Under the pieces are notes generated by a model. That model saw nothing but the letters and a program-made list of their open reading frames with translations. It did no database searches and was not told where the DNA came from. DNA of 64,000 bases from Granulicella pectinivorans (GTDB lineage: Bacteria; Acidobacteriota; Terriglobia; Terriglobales; Acidobacteriaceae): NCBI RefSeq assembly GCF_900114625.1, contig NZ_FOZL01000002.1, positions 434,001-498,000 of the forward strand. Reading direction: 5' to 3'. The position numbers and the translations under genes are program-made. Positions 27,819 through 40,063 of the stretch are shown in pieces (within the stretch, counting starts at the first letter, position 1; each line of letters opens with the position of its first letter).

Positions 27819-29828
27819 ATGAAGCCTGTTGAGGGTCGTAAGCGAGTCGTCGTTGAGCAGTTGTCACCCCAGGTCGATTCCGGCCGTTACCCCGCCTGCC
27901 GCATCCTCGGCGACACCGTCACCGTCACCGCAGCCGTCTTCGGCGACGGCCATGATCACGTCGCCGCCCGCCTCATGTATCGCCATGAATCCGAACGCCG
28001 CTGGCGCTTCGTGACCATGGTCGACCGCGGCAACGACGTCTGGTCCGGCGACTTCCTCGTCGACCAGCTCGGCTCCTGGCAGTTCACCGTCCAGGGATGG
28101 ATCGACCACTTCGACACCTGGTCCTCCGACCTCCAGAAGCGCCTCGCCGCCCAGCCTGACCCACACTCCATCGAGACCGTCGGCACCGTTCAGGACATCC
28201 CGCTCGCCCTGCGCACCGGCGCCCTCCTTCTTGAAGAGATCGCCGCCCGCGCCAAGGGCCCCGATCACCGCCAGCTCACCGAGATCGTCGCCTCCCTTCG
28301 CTGGATGGCCGACCAGGGAGCCGTCTTCTACGAAAACCCCATCACCCCCGAGATCCTCGAACTCGCCGCCCGCTACCCCGACACCTCCCTCGCCACCAAG
28401 TTCGAGCGCGACCTGCCCCTCTGGGTAGACCGCGAGCGCGCCCGCTACTCCACCTGGTACGAGCTCTTCCCCCGCTCCGCTTCGCCCGACCCCACCCGCA
28501 CAGGCCGCTTCGAAGACGTCGAAAAGCTCCTGCCCGAGATCGCCGCCATGGGCTTCGACGTCGTCTACATGCCGCCCGTCCACCCCATCGGCACCGCCTA
28601 CCGCAAGGGCCCGAACAACAATGTTGTCGCACAGGATGGCGACCTCGGCAGCCCCTGGGCGATCGGCGCGGCCAAGGCTCCCGGCGTCGAAGGTGGACAC
28701 AAGTCCATTCACCCCGAGCTCGGAACCCTGAAGACCTTCGATCACCTCGTCAAAGAGACCCGCAAGCACGGCATGGAAATCGCGATGGATATCGCCTTCC
28801 AGGCCTCGCCCGATCACCCCTGGGTCACCGAGCACCCCACCTGGTTCAAGCACCGCCCCGACGGCACCATCCAGTACGCGGAAAATCCACCCAAGAAATA
28901 CCAGGACATCTACCCCCTCGACTTCGAATCCGTCGATTGGCGCGGCCTCTGGCAGGAGCTCTACGCCGTCTTCAAGTTCTGGGTCGATCGCGACGTCAAG
29001 ATCTTCCGCGTCGATAACCCCCACACCAAGGCCCTGCCCTTCTGGGAATGGTGCATCGCCGAGGTCCACAAGGACCACCCCGACGTTCTCTTCCTCGCCG
29101 AGGCCTTCACGCGCCCGCACGTCATGTACTCGCTCGCCAAGGGCGGCTTCACCCAGAGCTACACTTACTTCACCTGGCGCACCACCAAGCCCGAGATCCA
29201 GGCCTACTTCGAAGAGATCACCAAGCCCCCTGTCACAGACTTCTTCCAGCCGAACCTCTGGCCGAACACGCCCGATATCCTCCACGAGTTCCTGCAGAAG
29301 GGCGGACGTCCCGCCTTCATGCAGCGCCTCATCCTGGCCGCGACCCTGGGCGCGAACTACGGCATCTACGGCCCCGCCTACGAGCTCGGCGAAAACAAGC
29401 CCGCCAAGCCCGTCAGCGAGGAGTACCTCGACAGCGAGAAGTACGAAGCGAAACACTGGGATCGTACCGCTCCTCACTCCATCGCGCCGCTCATCACCCG
29501 CGTCAACCAGATCCGCCGCGAAAACAAAGCCCTCCAGTCGAACAACTCCCTCCACTTTCACAACGCGGACAACCCCAATATTCTCTGCTACAGCAAGGTC
29601 TCGGGCGACAACATCATCCTCGTCGCAATCAATCTCGATTACTCCCAGCAGCAGTCCGGCTGGATCGACCTCGACCTCCGTGAACTGAACATCCCCCACA
29701 ATCAGAACTTCGACGTCGAGGATCTCCTCACCGGCACGCACTACACCTGGCACGACCGCAGCAACTACGTCGCCCTCCGCCCCGAGGTCCTGCCCGCACA
29801 CGTCTTCAGGGTCACCCGCCTGGGATAG
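27819..29828 (+). CDS. glgE: Alpha-1,4-glucan:maltose-1-phosphate maltosyltransferase GlgE
   Basis: 669 residues, GH13_3. It extends alpha-1,4-glucan with maltosyl units from maltose-1-phosphate. The N-domain (residues about 10-110) is beta-rich. The barrel contains the family-typical YMPPVHPIG, FEVHPELGT-like block, IFRVDNPHTKALPFWEW with nucleophile Asp399, and VLFLAEAFTRP with acid/base Glu428; these correspond to the Streptomyces enzyme positions. The start at 27819 gives normal length; an open frame extends to 27720 without support. The substrate is made by the maltokinase half of the fusion at 30883. Confidence 0.95.
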   Translation: MKPVEGRKRVVVEQLSPQVDSGRYPACRILGDTVTVTAAVFGDGHDHVAARLMYRHESERRWRFVTMVDRGNDVWSGDFLVDQLGSWQFTVQGWIDHFDTWSSDLQKRLAAQPDPHSIETVGTVQDIPLALRTGALLLEEIAARAKGPDHRQLTEIVASLRWMADQGAVFYENPITPEILELAARYPDTSLATKFERDLPLWVDRERARYSTWYELFPRSASPDPTRTGRFEDVEKLLPEIAAMGFDVVYMPPVHPIGTAYRKGPNNNVVAQDGDLGSPWAIGAAKAPGVEGGHKSIHPELGTLKTFDHLVKETRKHGMEIAMDIAFQASPDHPWVTEHPTWFKHRPDGTIQYAENPPKKYQDIYPLDFESVDWRGLWQELYAVFKFWVDRDVKIFRVDNPHTKALPFWEWCIAEVHKDHPDVLFLAEAFTRPHVMYSLAKGGFTQSYTYFTWRTTKPEIQAYFEEITKPPVTDFFQPNLWPNTPDILHEFLQKGGRPAFMQRLILAATLGANYGIYGPAYELGENKPAKPVSEEYLDSEKYEAKHWDRTAPHSIAPLITRVNQIRRENKALQSNNSLHFHNADNPNILCYSKVSGDNIILVAINLDYSQQQSGWIDLDLRELNIPHNQNFDVEDLLTGTHYTWHDRSNYVALRPEVLPAHVFRVTRLG

Positions 29829-29836
29829 CCCTCAAG

Positions 29837-29868
29837 AATGAGGCTGCAGATGCATCTGCAGCCTCATT
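29837..29868 (+). terminator. Terminator after glgE
   Basis: 14-bp perfect stem (29837-29850 with 29855-29868) around the self-complementary TGCA, followed by TTGTATTG. It separates glgE from the following hypothetical gene. Confidence 0.8.
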
Positions 29869-29986
29869 TGTATTGAAGAACTCAGACATTCTGTCGTGCA
29901 ATATTCCCAGCGCTTCCTGCATACTTCTGTGAGAAACAACCCTATCCTTGGACACATCGCAGAGAAGTATTCACGTGGGAGGCACT

Positions 29987-30829
29987 ATGGGGCTGTCGGA
30001 TTCTAATCGTCTCTTGCACACCGTGGCGTTCACAGTCTTCGCCTGCTCTCCAGCCATCGCCCAGCAGCAGGACCAGCTCCCCGATAGCCCCACCCCGATC
30101 GCAGCCGCCAAGGTTGAAACTCCGCCACCGCCTCAATTTTCGTCATCCTCCGCGGAGGACATCGACCTCCCCACGATCGCCCCTCACATCAGCGCCAGCC
30201 CCGGCGTAGAAATCACCGTCCTCGAAGACACCCTGCTCCGTGTCCGCACCAACGCGCCCCTCAGCACCAGCACCGCCCGCGAAGGTGCCGCCGTCCTCTT
30301 TACACTCAGCAAAGACGTAGTCGTCGACAACGTCCTCGTCATTCCCCGCGGTGCCACCCTTCACGGAATGATCGTGCAGAACAAGAAGGCCGGCACCTTT
30401 ACCGGCACGCCAGACCTCACACTCAAGCTCACCTCCCTCGATCTGGCCGACCGCAACTACCCCGTCTACAGCTACCAGTTCAGGGTGGCGGGCACCAGCA
30501 AGAACAAACCGACCGAAGCCAAAATCAAAGGTGGAGCAGTCGTAGGCGCACTCGCCGGCGAAGTCGTCGGCGTGACCGCCAAGGGAGCATCCACAGCCGC
30601 CAGCCGTCTGGCCAGCGCCGGAGCCGGTGCTGCCATAGGAGCCGGTCTCGGCACCCTGGCCGCCGCCGCATCCAGCCCTGCCGTCACAATCCCAGCCGAG
30701 TCCCAGATCGACTTCTACCTCGCCTCCCCCATCGCCGTCCTCCCTCCCACAGCCAAAGACGCCCAACAACTCTCGCACCTGCTCCATACCGGCGAACCGG
30801 TTCTCTACGTCCGCGGCGAAACCCCGTAG
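29987..30829 (+). CDS. Hypothetical exported protein
   Basis: 280 residues. GGGAGG lies five bases before the ATG at 29987. A signal peptide ends at SPAIAQ (about residue 26). Next come a proline-rich linker (SPTPIAAAKVETPPPPQF) and a beta-rich domain around ITVLEDTLLRVRTNAPLSTSTAREGAAV, reminiscent of periplasmic proteins with a VLVIPRGATLHGMIV-like TrbI/VirB10-type beta pattern. A Gly/Ala-rich helix (AGAGAAIGAGLGTLAAAA, about 215-235) may insert in a membrane. It lies between glgE and the treS fusion but no role in glucan metabolism is visible. No family recognised with confidence. Confidence 0.65.
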   Translation: MGLSDSNRLLHTVAFTVFACSPAIAQQQDQLPDSPTPIAAAKVETPPPPQFSSSSAEDIDLPTIAPHISASPGVEITVLEDTLLRVRTNAPLSTSTAREGAAVLFTLSKDVVVDNVLVIPRGATLHGMIVQNKKAGTFTGTPDLTLKLTSLDLADRNYPVYSYQFRVAGTSKNKPTEAKIKGGAVVGALAGEVVGVTAKGASTAASRLASAGAGAAIGAGLGTLAAAASSPAVTIPAESQIDFYLASPIAVLPPTAKDAQQLSHLLHTGEPVLYVRGETP

Positions 30830-30882
30830 TCCCAGATGACCCCACCGCACTTCGCTGCATCCAACACATTCGGGGTGACAGT

Positions 30883-34320
<3,438 letters not shown>

Positions 34321-34336
34321 CCGCAACTCCGGGTGC

Positions 34337-34362
34337 CCCACATCTCGATGCTGAGATGTGGG
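34337..34362 (+). terminator. Hairpin after treS-mak, also family B repeat copy 2
   Basis: CCCACATCTC (34337-34346) pairs with GAGATGTGGG (34353-34362) around a 6-base loop, then TTTC. The surrounding CCGGGTGCCCCACA and GAGATGTGGGTTTC also occur at 17655-17714, so a mobile repeat seems to serve as the terminator. Confidence 0.65.
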
Positions 34363-34411
34363 TTTCAAATGAGCCGCAGCATCTCAGAACGCACCACAGA
34401 AAGCCGTGCCG

Positions 34412-35614
34412 ATGGCCACACTACCGACCACCTCCGACATTCCGGCCGCAACGCAGACCTCCACGAAGGCCCCTCTGCTGGTCAGCCTTTCGCCCCTCGA
34501 CCCCGAAGGCCTCCAAGAGACCTTGCAGCACCTCGCAGAAGCCCTCCCCGGAGAGTCCCTCCTCGTCGCCACCCCCGACGCCGTGCCCGACTCCTCCCCG
34601 GCAGTCCCCAACATCCGTCTCGTCCCCTCGACGCTTCCCTCCACCGACACCTGGCTCCTCAACGCCTCCGACTTCCAGAACGCCGCCCGCATCGCCAAAG
34701 AGCACAACGCAGGCGCCGTCCTGCTCCTCGGCGCCGACTCCGGAAAGATCTCTCCCGCAACCCTCCGCGAGCTCACCGAAGCCATCGCCACCGGGTCAGA
34801 CCTCATCGTGCCCAGCTACCGCGTCGGCCCTCGCGAAGGACTCGTCAACTCCGCGATCCTCTACCCGGTCACCCGCTCCCTCTTCGGCACACGTCCCCGC
34901 TACCCCATGGCCATCGACCTCGGCCTCTCCCTTCGCATGGCTGAAAAGCTCGGCGCAGCCGCCCAGCGCTACACCGCCATCAACCAGCCCGAGGCGCTCC
35001 TCTGGCCCGTCGCCGAGGCCACCTCCGCCGGTTACACCATCCATGAAACCGGCATCATCGACCGTCTCATCCCCCAGCCCAGCGGAGCCGTCGACCTCAA
35101 CTCCGTCCTCGCCCGCGTCGCCGGATCCCTCTTCGCCGACGTCGACGCCAAGGCCGCCCTCTGGCAGCGCATCCGCACCACCCAGACCCGCTTCGCTCCC
35201 ATCTCCACCGGCCACGAGGCCCTCGAAGCCCCTGACGTCTCCTCCATGATCGAGACCTTCCGCATCGGCTACACCAACCTCGCCGAGATCTGGTCTCTGG
35301 TCCTCCCCCCCAACTCGCTCCTCGGACTCAAGCGTCTCGCCGCCATGTCGCCCTCCACCTTCCGCATGCCCGACGCCCTCTGGGCCCGCACCATCTTCGA
35401 CTTCATCCTCGCCTACCGCCTCCGTACCCTCAACCGCGGTCACCTCCTCGGAGCCCTCACCCCGCTCTATCTCGCCTGGGTCGCCTCGCATCTCCTCCAG
35501 GCCACCGACGCCACCGCCGCCGAGCGCCACATCGAGACCGTAGCCGCCGCCTTCGAGGCCGACAAACCCTACCTCGTCTCCCGCTGGAGATGGCCCGACC
35601 GATTCAACCCATAG
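34412..35614 (+). CDS. GT-A glycosyltransferase-like protein (GT81/glucosyl-3-phosphoglycerate synthase-like)
   Basis: 400 residues. The central block SDLIVPSYRVGPREGLVNSAILYPVTRSLFGTRPRYPMAIDLGLS resembles the acceptor-site region of GpgS/MpgS-type glycosyltransferases (YPLTRALFG-R-R-P-GG-FG). The N-terminal part has a short alpha/beta pattern (SLLVATPD, AGAVLLLGAD) but the usual nucleotide-sugar DxD is replaced by GADSGK, so activity is uncertain. A helical C-terminal third (FDFILAYRLRTLNRGHLLGALTPLYLAWVA) is also GpgS-like. The ATG at 34412 has AGAAAG eight bases upstream; a GTG at 34406 is too close to it. It may prime or decorate alpha-glucan, given the neighbours. Confidence 0.6.
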   Translation: MATLPTTSDIPAATQTSTKAPLLVSLSPLDPEGLQETLQHLAEALPGESLLVATPDAVPDSSPAVPNIRLVPSTLPSTDTWLLNASDFQNAARIAKEHNAGAVLLLGADSGKISPATLRELTEAIATGSDLIVPSYRVGPREGLVNSAILYPVTRSLFGTRPRYPMAIDLGLSLRMAEKLGAAAQRYTAINQPEALLWPVAEATSAGYTIHETGIIDRLIPQPSGAVDLNSVLARVAGSLFADVDAKAALWQRIRTTQTRFAPISTGHEALEAPDVSSMIETFRIGYTNLAEIWSLVLPPNSLLGLKRLAAMSPSTFRMPDALWARTIFDFILAYRLRTLNRGHLLGALTPLYLAWVASHLLQATDATAAERHIETVAAAFEADKPYLVSRWRWPDRFNP

Positions 35615-35680
35615 AAATCGTCATCGCAAGAAGCCGCTGCTCTTCCTTTTAGCCGCACCGACAAGATTCAGGAGACCCCC

Positions 35681-36475
35681 ATGCACCTCACCCTCCAACC
35701 CGTATACACCCAGCAGCCGCAGATCTTCCATCCCGTCCAGACACCCACCCTCTGGGACAACATGTCGGATGCCCTCCACGACTCGCTTCTGCGCGTCATC
35801 AATCTCATGATCGGCGTCCTCCCCGGGCTGCTCGCGCTCCTGCTCGCCATCGCCGTCATGGCCGTCATCGGCTGGATCCTTAGCTTCATCGTCAAAAAGA
35901 TCCTCATCTCGGCCCGCTTCGACGATCGCCTCGCCGCCAACCAGTCCTCCGGCATCGCCGACTGGTCCCCCGGACACTCCCCAACGCTGCTCGCCGCCCG
36001 CACCGTCTTCTGGGGATGCGTCCTCCTCGGCATGATCCTCGGCGTCTCCGCCCTCTCCGCCTTCATCACCACCGACTCCGGAACCCCCTACTTCTTCCTC
36101 CCCTACCTCACCCGCTCCGTCGGAGCCATCCTCCTGCTGGTCGCCGGAAACCTCATCGCCCGCTTCCTCGCCCGCTCCGTCCTCATCGGAGCCGTCAACC
36201 AGAAACTCCAGTACGCCCGCTTCCTCTCCTTGGGGGTAAAGTGGCTGGTCCTGGTCCTCACCGCCGCCATGGTCCTCGATCACCTCCAGATCGGCGGCAC
36301 CGTCATCGAGCTCGCCTTCGGCATTCTCTTCGGCGGCATCGTCCTCACGCTCTCCCTCGCCATCGGCCTCGGATCCCGCGACCTCGTCAGCCGCTCCATC
36401 GAAAAGACCATTGATCGCGACCCCATCGAGCCCGTAGCCCGACCCGCAACCCCAGACACCTACCGCCACTTCTAG
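35681..36475 (+). CDS. MscS-related small membrane protein (TM-helix family)
   Basis: 264 residues with about five membrane segments: 40-70 (LLRVINLMIGVLPGLLALLLAIAVMAVIGWIL), 108-125, 148-165, 190-205 and 215-235. It belongs to the conserved TM-helix group of small-conductance mechanosensitive-channel relatives but lacks the cytoplasmic beta/MscS domain, ending soon after GLGSRDLVSRSIEKTI. AGGAG lies seven bases before the ATG. It follows the glycosyltransferase-like gene by 66 bases and precedes an acyl carrier protein. A role in osmotic adaptation with trehalose would fit, by inference only. Confidence 0.75.
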   Translation: MHLTLQPVYTQQPQIFHPVQTPTLWDNMSDALHDSLLRVINLMIGVLPGLLALLLAIAVMAVIGWILSFIVKKILISARFDDRLAANQSSGIADWSPGHSPTLLAARTVFWGCVLLGMILGVSALSAFITTDSGTPYFFLPYLTRSVGAILLLVAGNLIARFLARSVLIGAVNQKLQYARFLSLGVKWLVLVLTAAMVLDHLQIGGTVIELAFGILFGGIVLTLSLAIGLGSRDLVSRSIEKTIDRDPIEPVARPATPDTYRHF

Positions 36476-36495
36476 CCCATTCGTATACTGGAGAA

Positions 36496-36750
36496 ATGCA
36501 GCAGACCGAGATTTACGAGAAGTTGACCCCCCTCTTCCACGACATCCTGGACGACGACACCATCGTCCTCACGCCGACGCTCACCGCCGACGACGTTCCC
36601 GAGTGGGACTCCTTCAACCACATCAACCTCATCGTCGCCGTGGAGTCCCACTTCAAGATCAAGTTCCAGACCGCCGAACTCGAAGGCCTCCACACCGTAG
36701 GCCACCTCGCCGACCTCATCGAGAAAAAGCTAGCCGCCCAGGGCCGCTAA
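36496..36750 (+). CDS. Acyl carrier protein
   Basis: 84 residues. The four-helix ACP pattern is present with the phosphopantetheine Ser in EWDSFNHINLIVAVE (Ser about residue 39), and a C-terminal TVGHLADLIEKKL helix. It is not the fatty-acid AcpP type (which has DSLD.VEL), but rather a specialised ACP. GGAG precedes the ATG. No acyltransferase, synthetase or ketosynthase is nearby; the membrane protein gene ends 20 bases upstream, so they may be co-transcribed. Confidence 0.88.
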   Translation: MQQTEIYEKLTPLFHDILDDDTIVLTPTLTADDVPEWDSFNHINLIVAVESHFKIKFQTAELEGLHTVGHLADLIEKKLAAQGR

Positions 36751-36791
36751 CAAGGATCTTCGCCCTTGGTCCCTGTTCCCTGGTCCCTGCC

Positions 36792-39449
36792 TCACTCCAT
36801 CCGCAAAGCCGTCATCGGATCAATCCGCGAAGCCCTCAGCGCAGGTGCCACCGAAGCCACCAGCGCCACCCCCAGCAAACCCACGATCATCACCCCGAAC
36901 ACCACCGGATCGAACGGACTCGTTCCCACCAACATCGACCGGATCAACGCACCCGCCGCGGCCCCTCCCGCCAATCCAATCAGCAGCCCCAGCAGCACAG
37001 GCCGAAGCCCGTCCATCATGATCAGCCGCAGCACCGATCCACGCTGCGCACCCAGCGCGATCCGTATTCCAATCTCTGAAACCCGCTGCGTCACCAGGTA
37101 CGACAGCACACCGTACAAGCCGATCGCCGCCAGCGCAAGCGACAGCACCGCAAACGCAAGCACCAGCGAAGCACTGAAGCTCTGGCTCGCCGTCCCCTTC
37201 TCGACGATCTGTTGCAGCGTCAGAATCTCATAGACCGGAAGCCCCGCATCGAGAGCCGCGATCTGTTTCTGAATCGGCAGCGCCACCCCCATCGGATCGC
37301 CATCCGTCCTCACCACAAGCGTCGCATTCGATGAGTTGGAGCCGCCTCCCATCATCGGAAAATACATCGTGGCCTTCGTCGGCTGCGCCACCGACCACAG
37401 CGTATCGCCCACCACCCCCACAATCTCGAAGTCCTCCATCTCCTTGCTGCGCGACACCCGCAGATGCTTGCCCAATGCATCCTCGCCCTTGAAGTACTCC
37501 TCCGCGAACTGCTTGCTGACGATCACGAAGTGGTCCTGCGTCAACCTCTCCTGCGCCGTAAAGAACCGCCCCTTAAGCAACGGAATCTGCAGCGTCGAAA
37601 AGTACGTCGGGTCCACCGTTCGCACCAGCGCGTCGTACTGAAGGCTATACGTCGGGGCAGGCTTCTCCGCAATCGTGAATACGTTGTCACCCTCCCACCC
37701 ATCGCCCGGAGCCCGGCTCACCAGCGCAGCCGCCTTCACCCCAGGCAGATGCTGCACCCGTTCCAGAAGCCCCTCATGAAAGCCGGCCACCTTCTCCCGC
37801 GTGTCGTACTGCTTCTCCGGCAAGCCATACTTCATCGTCAACACGCGATCCGTCGTGCATCCAAGGTCCGCCCCACGCAGGTGCAGAAAGCTCTTGAACA
37901 ACAAGCCCGCACCCAGCAAAAGCACCACCGTCAACGCGATCTCCGCCGTCAGCAGCGTCTTCCGCAGCGTAGCCCGGGAGTTTCCACCGCCCACCGAACG
38001 GGACGAGTCCTGCAAGGCGGCCATCACGCTCTTCCCCGTCGACGAGATCGCCGGCACCAGACCAGCCAGCAACGCCGACACCACCACCAGCCCAAGCGCG
38101 AACGCCAGAATCGTTCCGTCCACATGCACCGCTTCGGCTCGCGGCAGCGCCTTCCAGTGCGCCGCCAGCCACCTCGTCGCACCCAGCGACAAACCCACCC
38201 CAAGCACGCCGCCCACCCCGCACAGAATCAGCGACTCCATCATCTGCTGCCGGATCAGCGTCATCCTCGATCCACCCAGAGCACCACGAATCGCCGTCTC
38301 CTTCCGTCGCGATGCACTCCGCGCCACCAGCAGATTCGAAAGATTCAAACACGCAATCAGCAACAGACAACCCACCGCGCCAAGCAAAACCATCAGAGGC
38401 GTCTTCACCTCACGCGTCACATCCTCGATCATGGGCACGGAGAGTGCGCCCTCGGTCACCGGACGACCCGCATGCGCCTCATGAATCCTCTGCTGCAGCG
38501 CCTCCACCTCATGCATCGCAGCCTCGCGCGACACACCATCCTTCATCCGCGCCACCACAAGGCTCTGATGATTGTCATACTGCGCCCAACTGTCCTGCTT
38601 GAACGTCTGGCCCCACGGCGTCCAGAGCTCCGCCTTCATATTCGGAAAGACAAACCCCTGTGGCAGCACGCCGACCACCGTATACGCATTCGTATCCAGG
38701 CGAATCGTCTTGCCTACGATCGAAGGATCCCCACCAAAGCGCCGTTGATAAAGCGACCACGACAGCAGCACAACGTGATTGCCCGTGGGGTTGTCCTCGT
38801 CCTCGGTAAACGTCCGGCCAAGCGCGGGCTTCACTCCAAGCAAAGGAAACAAGCTCGCCGTCCCCGCCCCTGCCTCCACCACCTCCGGCAACTCCTGGTG
38901 CTCACCCGTCAGGTTATAGCCATAGTCTCGAATCGCAGCCATATCCTCAAAGCCATGCGTCTGCGCATGCCAGTCGCGATACACCGCCGGTGCCACGGAG
39001 TTGCGCCCGTCGCCCTGGCTGCGAAGAAAGTGCTCATACACCATCACCAGCTTGGCCGGATCGCGAAACGGCAACGGCTTCAACAGCACCGAGCTCACAA
39101 TCGTGAACAACGACACCGTCGCGCCAATCCCCAGAGCCATCACCGCAATCGCAATCAGCGAAAACCCGGGCGAACGAAGCAGAGCGCGAACCGAGTAACG
39201 AACATCCCTCACCATGGCTTCCATCGAACTCCACCTCCACATCGATCTCGTCTGATCCCGCATCACCGCTGGATTTCCAAACAAACGCAATGCCGCATAA
39301 CGAGCCGCCTCCGCGCTCATCCCCGCCGCCACATTCTCCGCAACCTGCTGCTCCAGGTGGAACTGCAACTCGTCGTCAAGACGCCCGCCCTCGGACACAC
39401 GCCCAAAAAGCATCCTCCACGCCATCCGCATCCGATCGACAAGACGCAT
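36792..39449 (-). CDS. ADOP-type MacB/FtsX ABC permease
   Basis: 885 residues of the acidobacterial duplicated orphan permease family. The N-terminus carries a soluble helical segment (LDDELQFHLEQQVAENVAAGMS). Then come two MacB_PCD/FtsX modules: SPGFSLIAIAVMALGIGATVSLF (first membrane span, about 85-107), an extracytoplasmic domain, a cluster of spans near 370-500, and a second module ending with FAVLSLALAAIGLYGVLSYLV and the C-terminal DPMTALRME motif. No ATPase is encoded next to it, as usual for this family. GGAGGGG precedes the ATG at 39449. The PadR gene ends 11 bases upstream, so the pair is one operon. Confidence 0.93.
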   Translation of the reverse strand: MRLVDRMRMAWRMLFGRVSEGGRLDDELQFHLEQQVAENVAAGMSAEAARYAALRLFGNPAVMRDQTRSMWRWSSMEAMVRDVRYSVRALLRSPGFSLIAIAVMALGIGATVSLFTIVSSVLLKPLPFRDPAKLVMVYEHFLRSQGDGRNSVAPAVYRDWHAQTHGFEDMAAIRDYGYNLTGEHQELPEVVEAGAGTASLFPLLGVKPALGRTFTEDEDNPTGNHVVLLSWSLYQRRFGGDPSIVGKTIRLDTNAYTVVGVLPQGFVFPNMKAELWTPWGQTFKQDSWAQYDNHQSLVVARMKDGVSREAAMHEVEALQQRIHEAHAGRPVTEGALSVPMIEDVTREVKTPLMVLLGAVGCLLLIACLNLSNLLVARSASRRKETAIRGALGGSRMTLIRQQMMESLILCGVGGVLGVGLSLGATRWLAAHWKALPRAEAVHVDGTILAFALGLVVVSALLAGLVPAISSTGKSVMAALQDSSRSVGGGNSRATLRKTLLTAEIALTVVLLLGAGLLFKSFLHLRGADLGCTTDRVLTMKYGLPEKQYDTREKVAGFHEGLLERVQHLPGVKAAALVSRAPGDGWEGDNVFTIAEKPAPTYSLQYDALVRTVDPTYFSTLQIPLLKGRFFTAQERLTQDHFVIVSKQFAEEYFKGEDALGKHLRVSRSKEMEDFEIVGVVGDTLWSVAQPTKATMYFPMMGGGSNSSNATLVVRTDGDPMGVALPIQKQIAALDAGLPVYEILTLQQIVEKGTASQSFSASLVLAFAVLSLALAAIGLYGVLSYLVTQRVSEIGIRIALGAQRGSVLRLIMMDGLRPVLLGLLIGLAGGAAAGALIRSMLVGTSPFDPVVFGVMIVGLLGVALVASVAPALRASRIDPMTALRME

Positions 39450-39460
39450 CGCCCCTCCAG

Positions 39461-39790
39461 CTACATCGCTTCCACCACCAGGTTGATCGCATGCGAAAGC
39501 CGTGCCCAGCTTGCGAGTTCCTTCTCCAACTGCGCCTTGCCCGCGGCCGTCAACGAATAGAACTTCGCCTGCCGCCCCGTCTCCGTCTCCGTCCACTTCG
39601 CCTTGATCCACGCCTGCTGCTCCAGCCGGTGCAGCGCCGGATACAGCGATCCCTGCTGCACCTGCAGTACCTCGGCGGAGATCTGCTGAATCCGTTTCGC
39701 AATCGCCCATCCATGCTTCGGCTCCAGCGAAACCGTCTTCAGAATCAAAAGGTCGAGCGTTCCCTGTACCAGATCACTTGGCTTTCCCAT
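39461..39790 (-). CDS. PadR-family transcriptional regulator
   Basis: 109 residues. The winged helix is clear: LVQGTLDLLILKTVSLEPKHGWAIAKRIQQIS and LQVQQGSLYPALHRLEQQAWIKAKW, with the FYSLTAAGKAQLEKE wing helix. It lies immediately upstream of the ADOP permease and is the usual partner of that family. The start at 39790 (MGKPSDLVQGTLD) is the family-typical one. A palindromic site directly upstream suggests autoregulation. Confidence 0.94.
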   Translation of the reverse strand: MGKPSDLVQGTLDLLILKTVSLEPKHGWAIAKRIQQISAEVLQVQQGSLYPALHRLEQQAWIKAKWTETETGRQAKFYSLTAAGKAQLEKELASWARLSHAINLVVEAM

Positions 39791-39795
39791 ACCAT

Positions 39796-39825
39796 GACTA
39801 TCTACACAACGCATTGTAGATAGTC
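39796..39825. promoter_or_regulatory. PadR operator upstream of padR-ADOP
   Basis: Perfect dyad: GACTATCTACA (39796-39806) and TGTAGATAGTC (39815-39825) with an 8-base spacer. It starts six bases upstream of the padR ATG, so binding would block transcription or initiation of the padR-permease operon. Confidence 0.8.
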
Positions 39826-39903
39826 AACAATACGCAGCCATCCTCAAGAAGTTCCCTCTCCCGAAACGCAACCATCGAATCCTTCATTCTCAAGTGGAAC
39901 CCG

Positions 39904-39959
39904 CCTTGGCTTTGGCTTCTTTTTCCCGCCTTTTCCGCTTTTTCCCCATCATCTTTGCC
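39904..39959. repeat. Pyrimidine-rich intergenic repeat (family C), copy 2
   Basis: Contains the same CTTTTTCCCGCCTTTTCC 18-mer (39919-39936) as 25693-25710, with related flanks (CTTTGGCTTC before, CATCATCTTTGCCTG after). It lies in the 273-base gap between padR and the xanthine dehydrogenase operon. Confidence 0.55.
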
Positions 39960-40063
39960 TGTTCCAGTTCCAGCCCTTCTCCGGACACCAAATGAAACGT
40001 TCCACCAACCCTCACATCTCCCTTCCCACACCGCCCAAACTGTTCTATCCTCGTCCATACCCA

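Noticed and set aside
27864..29801. 645-codon minus-strand open frame opposite glgE
   Set aside because: Antisense shadow of glgE; acidic low-complexity product, no ribosome site.
30836..30880. Possible hairpin hiding the treS-mak ribosome site
   Set aside because: Only about five contiguous pairs (ACCCC with GGGGT) can form across a long loop, too weak to claim a regulatory structure.
37464..39560. 698-codon plus-strand open frame opposite the ADOP permease
   Set aside because: Arg/His/Gln-rich shadow; the opposite strand has a clear FtsX/MacB-type permease.
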